A stretch of DNA of 64,000 nucleotides, from NCBI GenBank assembly GCA_017412055.1, contig JAFQOW010000041.1, positions 174,713 to 238,712 on the forward strand. Direction: 5' to 3'. Of the stretch, positions 24,513 through 33,003 are shown piece after piece. Each line of letters opens with the position of its first letter. Position 1 is the first letter of the stretch. This DNA is from Lachnospiraceae bacterium (GTDB lineage Bacteria; Bacillota; Clostridia; Lachnospirales; Lachnospiraceae). Both the position numbers and the translations under genes were made by a program. The notes below the pieces were generated by a model. That model was not told the DNA's origin. It did not search any database and saw only the letters and a list, made by a program, of their open reading frames with translations.

Positions 24513-25502
24513 TTATCTAATAATAAAAGAGTTCTGTTTTAATCTTAAGTTATGTTGCTGATAAGCGGCACAAGAATTAGAACAAAAACGAATTTTCTTA
24601 TTATAACCAGGTTTAAATTCCTTACCACACCATTCACAAATCTTTACTATATCTTTAACTAGTGGTTTAAAATTATTTATTCCATGTCTAAAACATGCTG
24701 CACATTTTAATGAGCAAAATCTTTTATGAGGATAAGCACCAGATTTTATCTCAAATTCCTTTCCACAATATTCACAATTCTTTATTCTGCGCTTAAAATC
24801 TGCTTTTTCATAAAGAGTTTGGAACTGGTCTCCTCCGTTCAAATACTTCTCAGAAACATAATTAAAACAGTGTTTCAAGCCGTCTTCATACAATACAGTT
24901 ACACCACCGGGAACCACAGCTGCCTTAATATCTACTAATTCGGTCCAGTACCCCTTAACTTCATAAAATTTTCCATCAATAATATAGTCAGGATAATAAA
25001 GATGCATCTTTCCTTTGTACTCATAAGGAAAACTCTGTTTATTACGTTCAAAACTAATACCATGATCTAAGTTATAAATCGTAAAAACTAACTCATAAGT
25101 CGAAGCGCAATAATAACCATTCCACCAACCAGATTTACCTCGGCCGCCGTGATCTTTCATTCCACCTGCTATTTTAGAATAAGGATTTTTTCTAAAAGAT
25201 TCCGCGAACTGTTTTTTCTGGCATTCCTTTGAACATGTTTTACGTTTACGTTGTTTATATGACAATATATTTCCACAAATTAAACAATGGTTGGGATGTT
25301 GATTATAATAATCAATTTTATCAATTCGTTTTCCATTAATAAAAGTAGTCCCAGTCATTTTTTCAGAAACTCTTTTATTAACTTCTGCTCTTTTTAAACG
25401 AGAAGCATATGTATTAGAACAACTTCTGCTACAAAACTCTGATTCACGAGTTTTAGTCCAATTGCCTTCAAACTCTTTCCCACACTGTTTACAAATTTTC
25501 AT
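24513..25502 (-). CDS. PD-(D/E)XK-type homing endonuclease with zinc fingers
   Basis: 329 residues. At least four zinc-finger units of the CKQCGKEFEG...FCSRSC type flank a nuclease core: STYELVFTIYNLDHGISFER, YYPDYIIDGKFYEVKGYW (PD...ExK). The modular zinc ribbons probably set site specificity. A terminator-like hairpin and the GATAAATA late promoter stand upstream, and the gene lies between two tRNA-bearing transcripts. Confidence 0.8.
   Translation of the reverse strand: MKICKQCGKEFEGNWTKTRESEFCSRSCSNTYASRLKRAEVNKRVSEKMTGTTFINGKRIDKIDYYNQHPNHCLICGNILSYKQRKRKTCSKECQKKQFAESFRKNPYSKIAGGMKDHGGRGKSGWWNGYYCASTYELVFTIYNLDHGISFERNKQSFPYEYKGKMHLYYPDYIIDGKFYEVKGYWTELVDIKAAVVPGGVTVLYEDGLKHCFNYVSEKYLNGGDQFQTLYEKADFKRRIKNCEYCGKEFEIKSGAYPHKRFCSLKCAACFRHGINNFKPLVKDIVKICEWCGKEFKPGYNKKIRFCSNSCAAYQQHNLRLKQNSFIIR
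24516..24538 (-). promoter_or_regulatory. Class E promoter of tRNA-Ser/Leu/Val transcript
   Basis: AACAGAAC at 24531-24538 overlapping the endonuclease stop, with TTTTATTATTA downstream. The leader of about 80 nt has no ATG-initiated ORF. Confidence 0.6.
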
Positions 25503-25534
25503 ATAATATTATTTATCGAACCTAAAACTAAAAA

Positions 25535-25564
25535 ATGGTGAAAAATTAACTAATTTTTCACCAT
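25535..25564 (-). terminator. Terminator before the endonuclease gene
   Basis: ATGGTGAAAAATTA/TAATTTTTCACCAT followed by a T run on the minus strand; it isolates the gene from the upstream tRNA transcript. Confidence 0.8.
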
Positions 25565-25566
25565 TA

Positions 25567-25639
25567 TATCGCTGCGCAGGTTCGAACTGCGATTACCGAG
25601 TCGGAATTCCGGTTGCCTTACCTTTTGACAGACAGCGAC
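25567..25639 (-). tRNA. tRNA-Gly (TCC), second copy
   Basis: Acceptor GTCGCTG/CAGCGAT, T arm CGCAG-TTCGAAC-CTGCG, anticodon arm CCGGA-ATTCCGA-CTCGG with an A-C mismatch next to the loop. By position the anticodon is TCC. Confidence 0.7.
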
Positions 25640-25649
25640 TTATAAATAT

Positions 25650-25845
25650 TCAATGAGTTATTTATCGACCATACCCGACAACTAGCCTTAACTAGTTGTA
25701 AGACGCTCATTACCGTCGCCATGGACGTAATCAACAGATTACGCTCCCCATGGATATGTGTAGTTTTTCTAAACAATCATGTTCGCCTCAGCTACCAAAG
25801 CACCTGCATTCTCACAGGCTTAGTTGCAACACTGTAAAATTAATT
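25650..25845 (-). ncRNA. Structured RNA at the 5' end of a tRNA transcript
   Basis: About 195 bases without ORF. Hairpins: ACAACTAG/CTAGTTGT; CCATGG enclosing GCGTAATC-TGTT-GATTACGT; CCTG/CAGG. It starts at the promoter at 25860 with TTTTACAGTGTTGC, loosely like the ACAGC elements. Confidence 0.5.
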
Positions 25846-25860
25846 TATATTAGTTCTGAT
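25843..25860 (-). promoter_or_regulatory. Class E promoter of tRNA-Gly transcript
   Basis: ATCAGAAC at 25853-25860 with TAATATAAAT at about 25842-25851. Confidence 0.6.
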
Positions 25861-25867
25861 TTAATTA

Positions 25868-26089
25868 TCAGGCAAGTTTCTTACCATCACCATCAGTCGT
25901 GACAAAAATTGCTTCAAGTATATTCAAAAGAACCATAATCCAAGCAAAGTATCCAAAGGATATAAGTGTCAAAATAAGCTGACAAATAGCCCTGAAGTTA
26001 TGTCCTGCATAAAAATTATGTATTCCTAACTGGCCGAAGAAAATAGCTAGGAGCACAAACAACCATCTAAATCTATCTGAATCATTCAT
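25868..26089 (-). CDS. TM2-domain membrane protein
   Basis: 73 residues with two membrane segments and the TM2-domain signature FGQLGIHNFYAGH. The start MNDSDR at 26089 overlaps the upstream TGA (ATGAATGA), so it is coupled. Function of TM2 proteins in phages is not known. Confidence 0.75.
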   Translation of the reverse strand: MNDSDRFRWLFVLLAIFFGQLGIHNFYAGHNFRAICQLILTLISFGYFAWIMVLLNILEAIFVTTDGDGKKLA

Positions 26090-26843
26090 TGTTAACATTA
26101 AGATTTATATCTTTGTTCTGAGGATTTTGTACAGTAATATCAAATTCCTGTGGTGTTTCGTGAGCCTTTACATTCTCAGTTCCACAACAACCAAAAGTAA
26201 TAGCCCAGGTAAGGAAACACAAAAGACCAACTATCCAAGGAGCGAAAATAATCCAAACACCATGAGCTATCTTAGTATTACTAATTTTATCCTGAAGTTC
26301 TCTTATCTTTCTTTCGTTTTTTTGTGATTTATCGATAGAATTAAATTCTAAACGTGTATAATCTATACACTTATTAGCATACTTTGACTCAAGCTTTTTA
26401 TATTCCTCAAGTGGAACAAAAGAAATATCATCTTTCTTTAGAAATTCAGTCAATTCAATAATTACAGAAGACCAGAAATGTCGCTTGAAACATGAACGCA
26501 TTGAGCGAGATTTTACAAAATAAAGATCATCTTCACAAGATGGATTCTCTTCACAAAATGCTTTATAATCATCTAAGTTCTGAACATCATATCTATCAGG
26601 AATCCAAATATAAGGAACTACTGCAATAGTGCTCCAAAGTTCATCAGCAAAATCAATTTGCTTCTTATTATCCCAAGAAGCGATGTTCTTAGCTATCCTT
26701 AACCTATCCTCATCTGAAGTAAGATACTTGAAAAACTGTTCAGCTGTAGGCTTAGCCCATAAAGAGCAATAATTAACCCTTTGAACAAATGGCTTGTTAT
26801 TAGACCATTTAATATAATCTTCAATAATTTCAGTTGTATTCAT
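26082..26843 (-). CDS. C-tail membrane protein with coiled coil
   Basis: 253 residues: large soluble N-terminal part, a coiled coil (KNERKIRELQDKISN), one span (WIIFAPWIVGLLCFLTWAITFG) and a short outer tail EFDITVQNPQNKDINL. The tail matches the endings of 15246 and 15688 proteins. Coupled with the TM2 gene. Confidence 0.7.
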   Translation of the reverse strand: MNTTEIIEDYIKWSNNKPFVQRVNYCSLWAKPTAEQFFKYLTSDEDRLRIAKNIASWDNKKQIDFADELWSTIAVVPYIWIPDRYDVQNLDDYKAFCEENPSCEDDLYFVKSRSMRSCFKRHFWSSVIIELTEFLKKDDISFVPLEEYKKLESKYANKCIDYTRLEFNSIDKSQKNERKIRELQDKISNTKIAHGVWIIFAPWIVGLLCFLTWAITFGCCGTENVKAHETPQEFDITVQNPQNKDINLNVNNE

Positions 26844-26846
26844 GTT

Positions 26847-27146
26847 TTAGATAACGTAAATTATGAAATATGCAAGTAAAATACCAAATATTATAATGGT
26901 ATTAATAAAAGCTAAAATAAACCATAAAAAATTCTTTTTCTCAGTATTATAACGGTAATTTAGGAACCCATTCAAACATCCACAAAGAAAGCCAAAAGCT
27001 AATAGAATTTGACCCTGGATAAAGAGTATTATTGCTGCTAAAAGATGAAAAATAAAATTACAAATAAGACCACTAATTGTAGATGGGTCTAACCACCATT
27101 TAAGAGTATTAAAAAACTCCTTAAAAAATGCTTTAATATAAATCAT
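26847..27146 (-). CDS. Multi-span membrane protein
   Basis: 99 residues with about four hydrophobic segments (FIFHLLAAIILFIQGQILL, FLWFILAFINTIIIFGILL). The start MIYIKAFFKEF at 27146 is set by a class E promoter with AACAGAAC at 27164-27171 and TATAAAAATCTT before the ATG; the longer frame invades tRNA-Ser. Confidence 0.7.
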   Translation of the reverse strand: MIYIKAFFKEFFNTLKWWLDPSTISGLICNFIFHLLAAIILFIQGQILLAFGFLCGCLNGFLNYRYNTEKKNFLWFILAFINTIIIFGILLAYFIIYVI

Positions 27147-27180
27147 AAGATTTTTATAAAATAGTTCTGTTTTTGAAATA

Positions 27181-27266
27181 CGGGTTTCTGAGGTCCCGAC
27201 CCCCATGCCATTGCTGGCACACGCCGCTTTCCAAGCGGGTATCGATGCCCATCGATTTAAAAACCC
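27181..27266 (-). tRNA. tRNA-Ser (GGA), degenerate T loop
   Basis: Acceptor GGGTTT/AAACCC, anticodon stem CCGC/GCGG with loop TTGGAAA, variable stem TGCCA/TGGCA. The T arm GGGG-TCGGGA-CCTC lacks the usual TTC, so function is uncertain. Confidence 0.65.
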
Positions 27267-27272
27267 AACAAC

Positions 27273-27386
27273 TAGATTCATTTTTTTACGAGTCCTACCA
27301 TTGGACGACGAAGGTATTACCCTTCGGCTGGATTCGAACCAACATTCCGGCTTTCTCAGAGCTAAAATATTTGCTGTATGAATCTA
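27273..27386 (-). tRNA. Permuted tRNA-like gene, copy 2
   Basis: Order on the minus strand: TAGATTCAT, ACAGCAA, GCT-CTGAGAA-AGCCG, T arm GTTGG-TTCGAAT-CCAGC, CGAAGG, short linker, CCTTCG, D arm GTCC-AATGGTA-GGAC, TCG, then ATGAATCTA. Joining TCG to GCT completes a perfect anticodon stem CGGCT/AGCCG with loop CTGAGAA (anticodon GAG). Acceptor CCTTCG/CGAAGG and a 9-bp outer stem complete the fold. Confidence 0.7.
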
Positions 27387-27387
27387 A

Positions 27388-27410
27388 AATTATTTTATAA
27401 AAGTTCTGTT
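27388..27410 (-). promoter_or_regulatory. Class E promoter of permuted tRNA copy 2
   Basis: AACAGAAC at 27403-27410 overlapping the end of the 27410 gene; the RNA would start within a few bases of TAGATTCATACAGC. Confidence 0.65.
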
Positions 27411-29149
27411 TAATTAGAAGTCGGAATATAGAAAATACTCTTATCTTTATCTTCAGTTGCCGAAATATGATAAATTTCTAAATTACCTTCAGCATTAACA
27501 GCAATACGCCAATCTCCCAAACTAATAGAATTTACAAATATTGAACTATTTCCACCAGAAGAAGTTAAATTAGATGTTTTATTTTCGATATAATCAAACC
27601 AATCTTTACGTGTTTTATAATCAAATATAACATCAATATGAGCAGTAGCGTTATAACCATCTGTATTACGAGTTGAACGAATTATATCATCTGGGCTATA
27701 AGCATATTTTGACCCATCTCCTAAACTTTCATAATAATGAATACCGAAATTATTAGATCCACTTTTATCTTCCGCCGGTCTGGCTGCTCTAAAATATAAA
27801 CCGTAACCATTATACTTTATACCCTTACCATTATTATAGGTGCATTGGTATATCATATTATCTTGGAAATAGCTATAAGCTATAATATTATCACTGCAAA
27901 TCCAATCTTCTTCTGTTGGGAGAGAACCATCCTCTTTACCTTGGGCAATAAAAATCTGGCGATTCGTATGAAGAATACCACCGCTTCCTGTATCAAATTG
28001 ATAGCTAATCATGGCAGAATTTTCATAATCTGAACCAAGTGTACTGTACTTAAAAGGAATCTGAATTGTAGAAATAATTTTATTTTTTAACGAAATAGCA
28101 TTACCTCTTGACAATGTATAATCTGAAAGATATACGGCAAAATTAGTATCGTCAGCATTCCCAAACCCTGCTGCAGTATTTTTTCGTTTATATACAGATA
28201 AATCAGGGAATAAAGGAGCGGAATAACGTATTTTATTCAACTCAATAACATCACTGATATTAAGGTGGTGATTATCAGAATTTTCACCAATATACTCATT
28301 TATTAAATCAACATCAATTAAAAAGTCAAAATCTAATAGACGATTTTGTCCAGAACCTATACCATCATTAGTATTATGAGTACCACAAATATAACTCATA
28401 TTATCTAAAGAACCTCTAGGAACTGAACGTAAACCTACATAATCATCTGAATTAACATTATCGCTACCAAGACCTTCTTCTCTTAAATTAATATGAGAAT
28501 ATGTATTACCAATTACAAACTCTGGGGCAGAGTGATTAGCTGTTAAAAATATGAATACAAATGAGTAATTTAAACTAGTAAGAGCTTTACCTGTTACATA
28601 AACTTCTTTTTCTAAAGCATAAGTCCCGCCATTTTCATCCTGGCTTTTAAAAGAAGCATAAGAAACAAATTTAAATTTATCTTTATCTATGGTACCATCT
28701 TCTTTGATAAGAGACTCAAAAACTGCTACTCGAGGTACATATTCTTCATAATTAGCAACTTGTGAAGGATGAGTCTCACTATTTCTATTTTCAACAGTAA
28801 TTTCACTTTTATTATAAAACCTAAATTTAAGTTTTGATAATTTTCCGAGAGAAAAAATTCGTGAATGAACTTTAGCTACATTACCTTTACAATAATCACC
28901 ACCATTTTCTACATTTTCTCCTTTGGCTCCCCAAATACCTGGACGAATTTCAGTACGAGCTAATGAATTATAAGAGAGTGCGCTATTCCATTCAGTATTA
29001 AGAAATTTTTCATATAATGGAAATTTTGCTACTGAACCTTTACTTTCGTCACCTGCTTGGACGATTTGTAAATCAGTATCTAAAAGAAATTTACTCTGAT
29101 CTGAATTATCTAAACTTGGAGCATCAATATATACGTAACTCTCTGACAT
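27410..29149 (-). CDS. Late protein, probable virion or tail component
   Basis: 579 residues, beta-rich, Asn/Ser/Tyr-rich and without Cys clusters, membrane spans or catalytic motifs; this is the profile of tail fibre or baseplate wedge proteins. A near-perfect T4-type late promoter, TATAAATA, lies before the ATG at 29149. The terminator at 29176 isolates it. No named family recognised. Confidence 0.7.
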   Translation of the reverse strand: MSESYVYIDAPSLDNSDQSKFLLDTDLQIVQAGDESKGSVAKFPLYEKFLNTEWNSALSYNSLARTEIRPGIWGAKGENVENGGDYCKGNVAKVHSRIFSLGKLSKLKFRFYNKSEITVENRNSETHPSQVANYEEYVPRVAVFESLIKEDGTIDKDKFKFVSYASFKSQDENGGTYALEKEVYVTGKALTSLNYSFVFIFLTANHSAPEFVIGNTYSHINLREEGLGSDNVNSDDYVGLRSVPRGSLDNMSYICGTHNTNDGIGSGQNRLLDFDFLIDVDLINEYIGENSDNHHLNISDVIELNKIRYSAPLFPDLSVYKRKNTAAGFGNADDTNFAVYLSDYTLSRGNAISLKNKIISTIQIPFKYSTLGSDYENSAMISYQFDTGSGGILHTNRQIFIAQGKEDGSLPTEEDWICSDNIIAYSYFQDNMIYQCTYNNGKGIKYNGYGLYFRAARPAEDKSGSNNFGIHYYESLGDGSKYAYSPDDIIRSTRNTDGYNATAHIDVIFDYKTRKDWFDYIENKTSNLTSSGGNSSIFVNSISLGDWRIAVNAEGNLEIYHISATEDKDKSIFYIPTSN

Positions 29150-29168
29150 GTCTATCAGTATTTATATA
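29150..29168 (-). promoter_or_regulatory. Class L promoter (TATAAATA)
   Basis: TATATAAATACTGATAGAC before the ATG at 29149; exact T4 late consensus. Confidence 0.75.
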
Positions 29169-29175
29169 AAAAATA

Positions 29176-29204
29176 AAAGGTTTGGGAACCACCCCAAACC
29201 TTTC
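29176..29204. terminator. Terminator
   Basis: AAAGGTTTGGG/CCCAAACCTTT with A/T runs, upstream of the 29149 late promoter. Confidence 0.85.
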
Positions 29205-29260
29205 ACAACCAAAACCACGGCATAAATGCCATATAATAACCAAAATATATTTATCCTCTA

Positions 29261-29719
29261 TTTGAGAACCATTGTGCTTTTGCTTCCTTAAATTCTCCTA
29301 AAGTGCAATCTCTTGCACCAATTAAATTGATAACAGCTGGTATAACCATATTCGTCTGCAAGATAAGCAGCGAGTTTATCCTGACGACGATCCTCAGCGA
29401 ATGTGGAAGGAGATTTAGTAAAAACAACCGTGCGATTCAACCCCTTATCATCATTAAGAAGGCAGGCACGATACTTATAAGATTTCTTCGCATTAGTCTG
29501 AGGAGTATCCCATGGATGAATTTGAAGGAAAAATCTTTTATCCTTACCATTCATCATTACCTTAGACTTTGCTTTTACCATTCCCTTAAATTCACGAGGA
29601 GAACCTGATAAATCAGGAAGACCACCGGAACGGAAGGGCATCGAAACAAAATCAGAACCGTCTCTAAGGGCTTCGGTAATCAAAATAGAATTAATAAGTC
29701 TATCTACGTTTTCGAGCAT
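29261..29719 (-). pseudogene. Hypothetical late protein, C-terminal frameshift
   Basis: From MLENVDRLINSIL at 29719 the frame is open for 144 residues and ends RLHFRRI at 29288. An overlapping frame from 29349 encodes MVIPAVINLIGARDCTLGEF and continues KEAKAQWFSNRG to a stop at 29261; this reads more like a natural C-terminus following LAAYLADEYG. One base change near 29350 would fuse them. It could also be a separate 29-residue ORF. Late element GTTAAATA upstream. Confidence 0.5.
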
Positions 29720-29787
29720 GATAAAAATATTTAACGGTGTGCAAACCAAAAGATTCACACACCGGTTATGATTAATGCATACAAAAA

Positions 29788-29859
29788 AGGTCCGGGCTGG
29801 ATTTGAACCAACGCATCAGAGATTTGCAGTCACTTGCCTTACCACTTGGCTACCGGACC
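29788..29859 (-). tRNA. tRNA-Cys (GCA)
   Basis: Acceptor GGTCCGG/CCGGACC, anticodon arm AGTGA-CTGCAAA-TCTCT, T arm GTTGG-TTCAAAT-CCAGC. Confidence 0.85.
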
Positions 29860-29866
29860 GCTGTAA

Positions 29867-30610
29867 TTAATACTTATTAAAAACCTTACCTTTAGTAAGT
29901 ATTATTTCTAAGTTCTCTAAATCAAATAATTTATATTCTTCTTTCTTTAAGACAATAAGTTTATGTGGGAAATCTCTCCATTTGCATCTATCTTTTTCAG
30001 TTTCATATCCTTTAATTTCTACATATAAATCTAAATCAGAAATATAAAAATCAGGAGTGTATGTTGAATTTTTTAAATTTTCATTTATATAAGGAAATCT
30101 TTTAATATTTCTTTCCCACTTATAATTAGATTTATCTAAAAGATTAGCAAACTTTAATTCCCAAGTTCCATCGACTAAACAAGTATATCCTGTTTTACTT
30201 TCAAACTTATACTTTTTACATCTACCAGCAGTGCTTTCCCATCCAGAAGCATATCGTTTTTTCATCTCTTCTGAACGATGTCTCCTAAATTCAGATTTTT
30301 TATCTTCAGATAAATTTTTCCAATAAGAAGCTCCCTTTGAACCACCATTTTTTAATTTTAGTTTAATCTCTTTTACTCTTTCCTCTGAAAAACATTCTTC
30401 AAGTTTTTTACCTTTATTCCACGGTATTTTACCTAACATTCCAAATGATGGTTTTCTAGTACCTTTTAATAAGGAATTCTTTACCCCAGATGAGTTTTTT
30501 CTTCTCATCTCTGGGCATTTAGAAACAAATTGAGAACAACACCATTTTCCACATTTAAGTTGATATATACCTTCCTGACCGCAACCATAATCACAGATAT
30601 GTTTTTCCAT
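29867..30610 (-). CDS. PD-(D/E)XK-type homing endonuclease
   Basis: 247 residues. N-terminal zinc-finger-like stretch (CDYGCGQEGIYQLKCGKWCC), a basic NUMOD-like region (SFGMLGKIPWNKGKK), then the nuclease core DGTWELKFANLLDKSNYKWE, YTPDFYISDLDLYVEIKGYE. It ends 7 bp from tRNA-Cys and is preceded by tRNA-Ser. A class L-like AATAAATA stands before the ATG. Confidence 0.8.
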   Translation of the reverse strand: MEKHICDYGCGQEGIYQLKCGKWCCSQFVSKCPEMRRKNSSGVKNSLLKGTRKPSFGMLGKIPWNKGKKLEECFSEERVKEIKLKLKNGGSKGASYWKNLSEDKKSEFRRHRSEEMKKRYASGWESTAGRCKKYKFESKTGYTCLVDGTWELKFANLLDKSNYKWERNIKRFPYINENLKNSTYTPDFYISDLDLYVEIKGYETEKDRCKWRDFPHKLIVLKKEEYKLFDLENLEIILTKGKVFNKY

Positions 30611-30654
30611 AATTATATTTATTAATTAAATTCAAAAAGGTGCTTTAACCACTA

Positions 30655-30739
30655 CGGGGGCAGCTGGAGTCGAACCAGCTCAACCTTTCGGTCGCCTACG
30701 GTTTAGCAAACCGAGCCCTTACCGTTCGGGCATACCCCC
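30655..30739 (-). tRNA. tRNA-Ser (GCT)
   Basis: Class II: acceptor GGGGGTA/TGCCCCC, anticodon stem CGGT/ACCG with loop TTGCTAA, variable arm, T arm GCTGG-TTCGACT-CCAGC. Confidence 0.88.
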
Positions 30740-30749
30740 AAAAAAATTC

Positions 30750-30809
30750 TAGACTCATTAACTGGAGCGTCCGTATCGTAGACACAATATAAATCGCTGT
30801 AAGAGTCTA
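30750..30809 (-). ncRNA. ACAGC element (60 nt)
   Basis: TAGACTC/GAGTCTA outer stem, TTACAGCGA after the 5' strand, internal hairpin GTGTC/GGACGC (wobble). No T or D arm. Lies directly upstream of tRNA-Ser. Confidence 0.5.
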
Positions 30810-30814
30810 ATGAG

Positions 30815-30900
30815 AGATTCAACACATATTTTTACGTCTTTAAGCATAAGTCGGATAAATCACTCTCTTATTAATTACCCGGTTGACATTAATATGTATA
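30815..30900 (-). ncRNA. Leader RNA of tRNA-Ser transcript
   Basis: AGAGAG/CTCTC long-range pairing across about 55 bases and no ORF, between the class E promoter at 30913 and the ACAGC element. Confidence 0.35.
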
Positions 30901-30913
30901 CTGATGTTCTGAT
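30890..30913 (-). promoter_or_regulatory. Class E promoter of tRNA-Ser transcript
   Basis: ATCAGAAC at 30906-30913, then GTATACATAT. Confidence 0.6.
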
Positions 30914-30918
30914 TTTAT

Positions 30919-31146
30919 TTAAAGTCCGAGAAATTTAAAAACCGTAAACCACGCCGGTTTCATAATATAAACATTAATAAGAAAAATCGTCCAAGACGTA
31001 AAAACAGCAAATAGTAAAAAGAATATGGTATCTTTAATAGCAGTAGCAGAAATAAAACATTTAATAGATGCCGCTACAAATAAACACATCACCAATACTA
31101 CAAAAGTACAGCAAATAATATTAAAGATAGCTATTAATACAGACAT
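30919..31146 (-). CDS. Small membrane protein
   Basis: 75 residues, two membrane segments (FNIICCTFVVLVMCLFVAA and TIFFLLFAVFTSWTIFLI). CATAAATA six bases before the ATG is a class L element, so late expression is likely. Confidence 0.65.
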   Translation of the reverse strand: MSVLIAIFNIICCTFVVLVMCLFVAASIKCFISATAIKDTIFFLLFAVFTSWTIFLINVYIMKPAWFTVFKFLGL

Positions 31147-31188
31147 GTGAGAGTATTTATGTCGGAGACGAAATTATCTATTTTTTAA

Positions 31189-31464
31189 TTAATCTTTTTC
31201 AATAGGAGTAATAGTAAAAGTAGTAGTAGTCATATTATTAGGTTTAATAAAAAGAATACCATCAATAATTTCTATATCATCTTTCTTTACATAATAAGTC
31301 GTACCATCTCTGGAATCCATTATTTTAACCTTATAATCATATTGAGCTTCAAAATCCTTATGACATATATAACCTAATATAATAACACCTGCAGCAACGG
31401 ATATTGCAATAATAGGTATACCTACACAACAAAACCAATCACAAATTTTTTCCCATGTATTCAT
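31189..31464 (-). CDS. Single-span membrane protein
   Basis: 91 residues: N-terminal span (IPIIAISVAAGVIILGYI), then an outer domain ending MTTTTFTITPIEKD, reminiscent of the tail family. Class E box AACAGAAC at 31485-31492. Confidence 0.65.
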   Translation of the reverse strand: MNTWEKICDWFCCVGIPIIAISVAAGVIILGYICHKDFEAQYDYKVKIMDSRDGTTYYVKKDDIEIIDGILFIKPNNMTTTTFTITPIEKD

Positions 31465-31492
31465 ATAATAAAATTTTTAATTCAGTTCTGTT

Positions 31493-31782
31493 CTATCCTA
31501 TATGTAAAAAGTTTTTCTTGCGTACGCACGTGCGAGATATACACATATAGGATATATAGCAAAATTCCAATTTTTCCATATACGGAAAATTTTGGAAATG
31601 CGGAACGGGTGGATCCGCGGCCTCCTGGAACTTTTTTCCACACCCCTCCACACCGGTTGCATTTTCTAATGCAGCACTCCCGGCCCAGATTTTCCCCAGA
31701 GGGCGCCGTGCAAATAGTTGCTCTCCAATACCATAGCCCTGCACCTGTAAAAGGCCCCCTACTCTGAATCACCCCCAGCCCT
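31493..31782. other. Gene-poor boundary region
   Basis: About 290 bases between divergent promoters, with a shift from AT-rich to GC-rich DNA and an alternating purine-pyrimidine stretch (CGTACGCACGTGCG). Two overlapping minus frames here look like chance ORFs. I see no convincing gene. Confidence 0.5.
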
Positions 31783-31807
31783 GACAGAACTCCTGTAATC
31801 TATGTCC
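31783..31807 (+). promoter_or_regulatory. Class E promoter of the plus-strand operon
   Basis: GACAGAAC (31783-31790), TCCTG, TAATCT, six bases, then ATG at 31808. It is the same module as on the minus strand and drives the 31.8-34.4 kb operon. Confidence 0.7.
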
Positions 31808-31912
31808 ATGATTGCTGCGATTGTTGAGAAGGTCTTGGGATTTGTAGTTCTTATCCTGTGCATCTGGTGCGCCTGTTCCGCAGCTTATGAACTTTACATT
31901 CGATTGACATGA
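31808..31912 (+). CDS. Very small membrane protein (34 aa)
   Basis: MIAAIVEKVLGFVVLILCIW and a short charged end; one membrane span. The ATG at 31808 fits the promoter spacing better than that at 31802. The stop overlaps the next start (ATGA). Confidence 0.55.
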   Translation: MIAAIVEKVLGFVVLILCIWCACSAAYELYIRLT

Positions 31913-32676
31913 TTGCTTACATACAAGTACAACCCACATCCAGTCCCGACACTTTCCGTGTGGACCTGGAGAATCACACTGACACTCTTCGAATCTCCGA
32001 GCTGTACACCAGAAACACCGGGATGGATGATGACAGATACCCGGATTATATGTCCGAGCATGAGGTTATCTCCCAGGTGATTGCTGGTATCAGTACCATC
32101 AAAGGTATCATCACTCAGGCAAAGGTAGCTTCTCGAAGATACGATGAGGAGCAGGATGATTACGTGGATTCCACTGGATGGATCGCTACATTCAAGCTGT
32201 CCAATCAGACTCTCAAATACATCCGTATTGAACACCAGGAAACACCAGAAGAAATCCAGGAAACTCCAGAGAAAGAACAGGAACTCCCAGAACCTCCTGA
32301 AGAGATTAATGTAGAAACTGGTGAAGACTCCGACCCGATTGGTGATTCTGGTCCAGAACCCGGAGAGCTCCTGATAATTCCTCCGGACCTCGGTGCTGAT
32401 GGTAAACTCGATCCCGAAGCTCTGCCCTGGGGTTCGTACGTCCGCTCTGTATGTCCCGGTTGTTTCGAGCCCGCAAAACACTTCGGGAAACCGGTGTACT
32501 TCTGCGGTGATGATGGGTCCATGGGTCCGATTTGTAATCTGGACCTGGCATATAAGTTCAAGAACCTTCCCGAGAACCCGAATCTTCTGAACTCTTACCC
32601 GGAAGCTTTCAATGAACTTCGAGCAGACCTTGCTATCTCCTATTACTTCGAGAAGGATAATGTAGTCAGTGAATAA
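31909..32676 (+). CDS. Hypothetical protein with acidic proline-rich linker and C-terminal Cys motif
   Basis: 255 residues. Beta-rich N-terminal domain (to about 110), a Glu/Pro-rich linker (about 113-160), and a C-terminal part with VCPGCFEPAKHFGKPVYFCG, a possible metal site. Codon use is GC-richer than in flanking regions. First large gene of the plus-strand membrane operon. Confidence 0.7.
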   Translation: MIAYIQVQPTSSPDTFRVDLENHTDTLRISELYTRNTGMDDDRYPDYMSEHEVISQVIAGISTIKGIITQAKVASRRYDEEQDDYVDSTGWIATFKLSNQTLKYIRIEHQETPEEIQETPEKEQELPEPPEEINVETGEDSDPIGDSGPEPGELLIIPPDLGADGKLDPEALPWGSYVRSVCPGCFEPAKHFGKPVYFCGDDGSMGPICNLDLAYKFKNLPENPNLLNSYPEAFNELRADLAISYYFEKDNVVSE

Positions 32677-32679
32677 TCC

Positions 32680-33003
32680 ATGGAAACTTTACCAGGAGCT
32701 TTGTTAAGTGTATGGATTGCTGGTTGCATCCTGATAGCTATTACCTTATCTGTCCTTGCAATAGCCGCATTACTCTGCACCTTACTCCAACCTGATGTTA
32801 GGATACCCAGACTTGAATTTTTCAGTGGGTTTGTCTGTTGTATTTTTCTTGCAGGACTTTTCTATATCCATGTCTCCGGTCTCCTGGCAAAACCCCAGGA
32901 AATCCCAGCGACCCGTGACATTCATCTGACAGTCCCCAAAAATTCCTCAGTCAATACCCAGATAACTTCCGGCAATAACACCGTAAACATTACTGACCTA
33001 TGA
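32680..33003 (+). CDS. Tail-family membrane protein
   Basis: 107 residues: two spans (LSVWIAGCILIAITLSVLAI and FFSGFVCCIFLAGLFYI) and the tail RDIHLTVPKNSSVNTQITSG-NNTVNITDL. The tail pattern (charged, beta strand, Pro, beta strand, N/G-rich turn, strand) recurs in the next four genes. Confidence 0.75.
   Translation: METLPGALLSVWIAGCILIAITLSVLAIAALLCTLLQPDVRIPRLEFFSGFVCCIFLAGLFYIHVSGLLAKPQEIPATRDIHLTVPKNSSVNTQITSGNNTVNITDL

Noticed and set aside
31482..31772. Two overlapping minus-strand ORFs of 96 and 83 codons
   Set aside because: Low-complexity, Cys/Gly/Arg-rich translations in different frames of one compositional boundary, without promoter spacing; probably chance.
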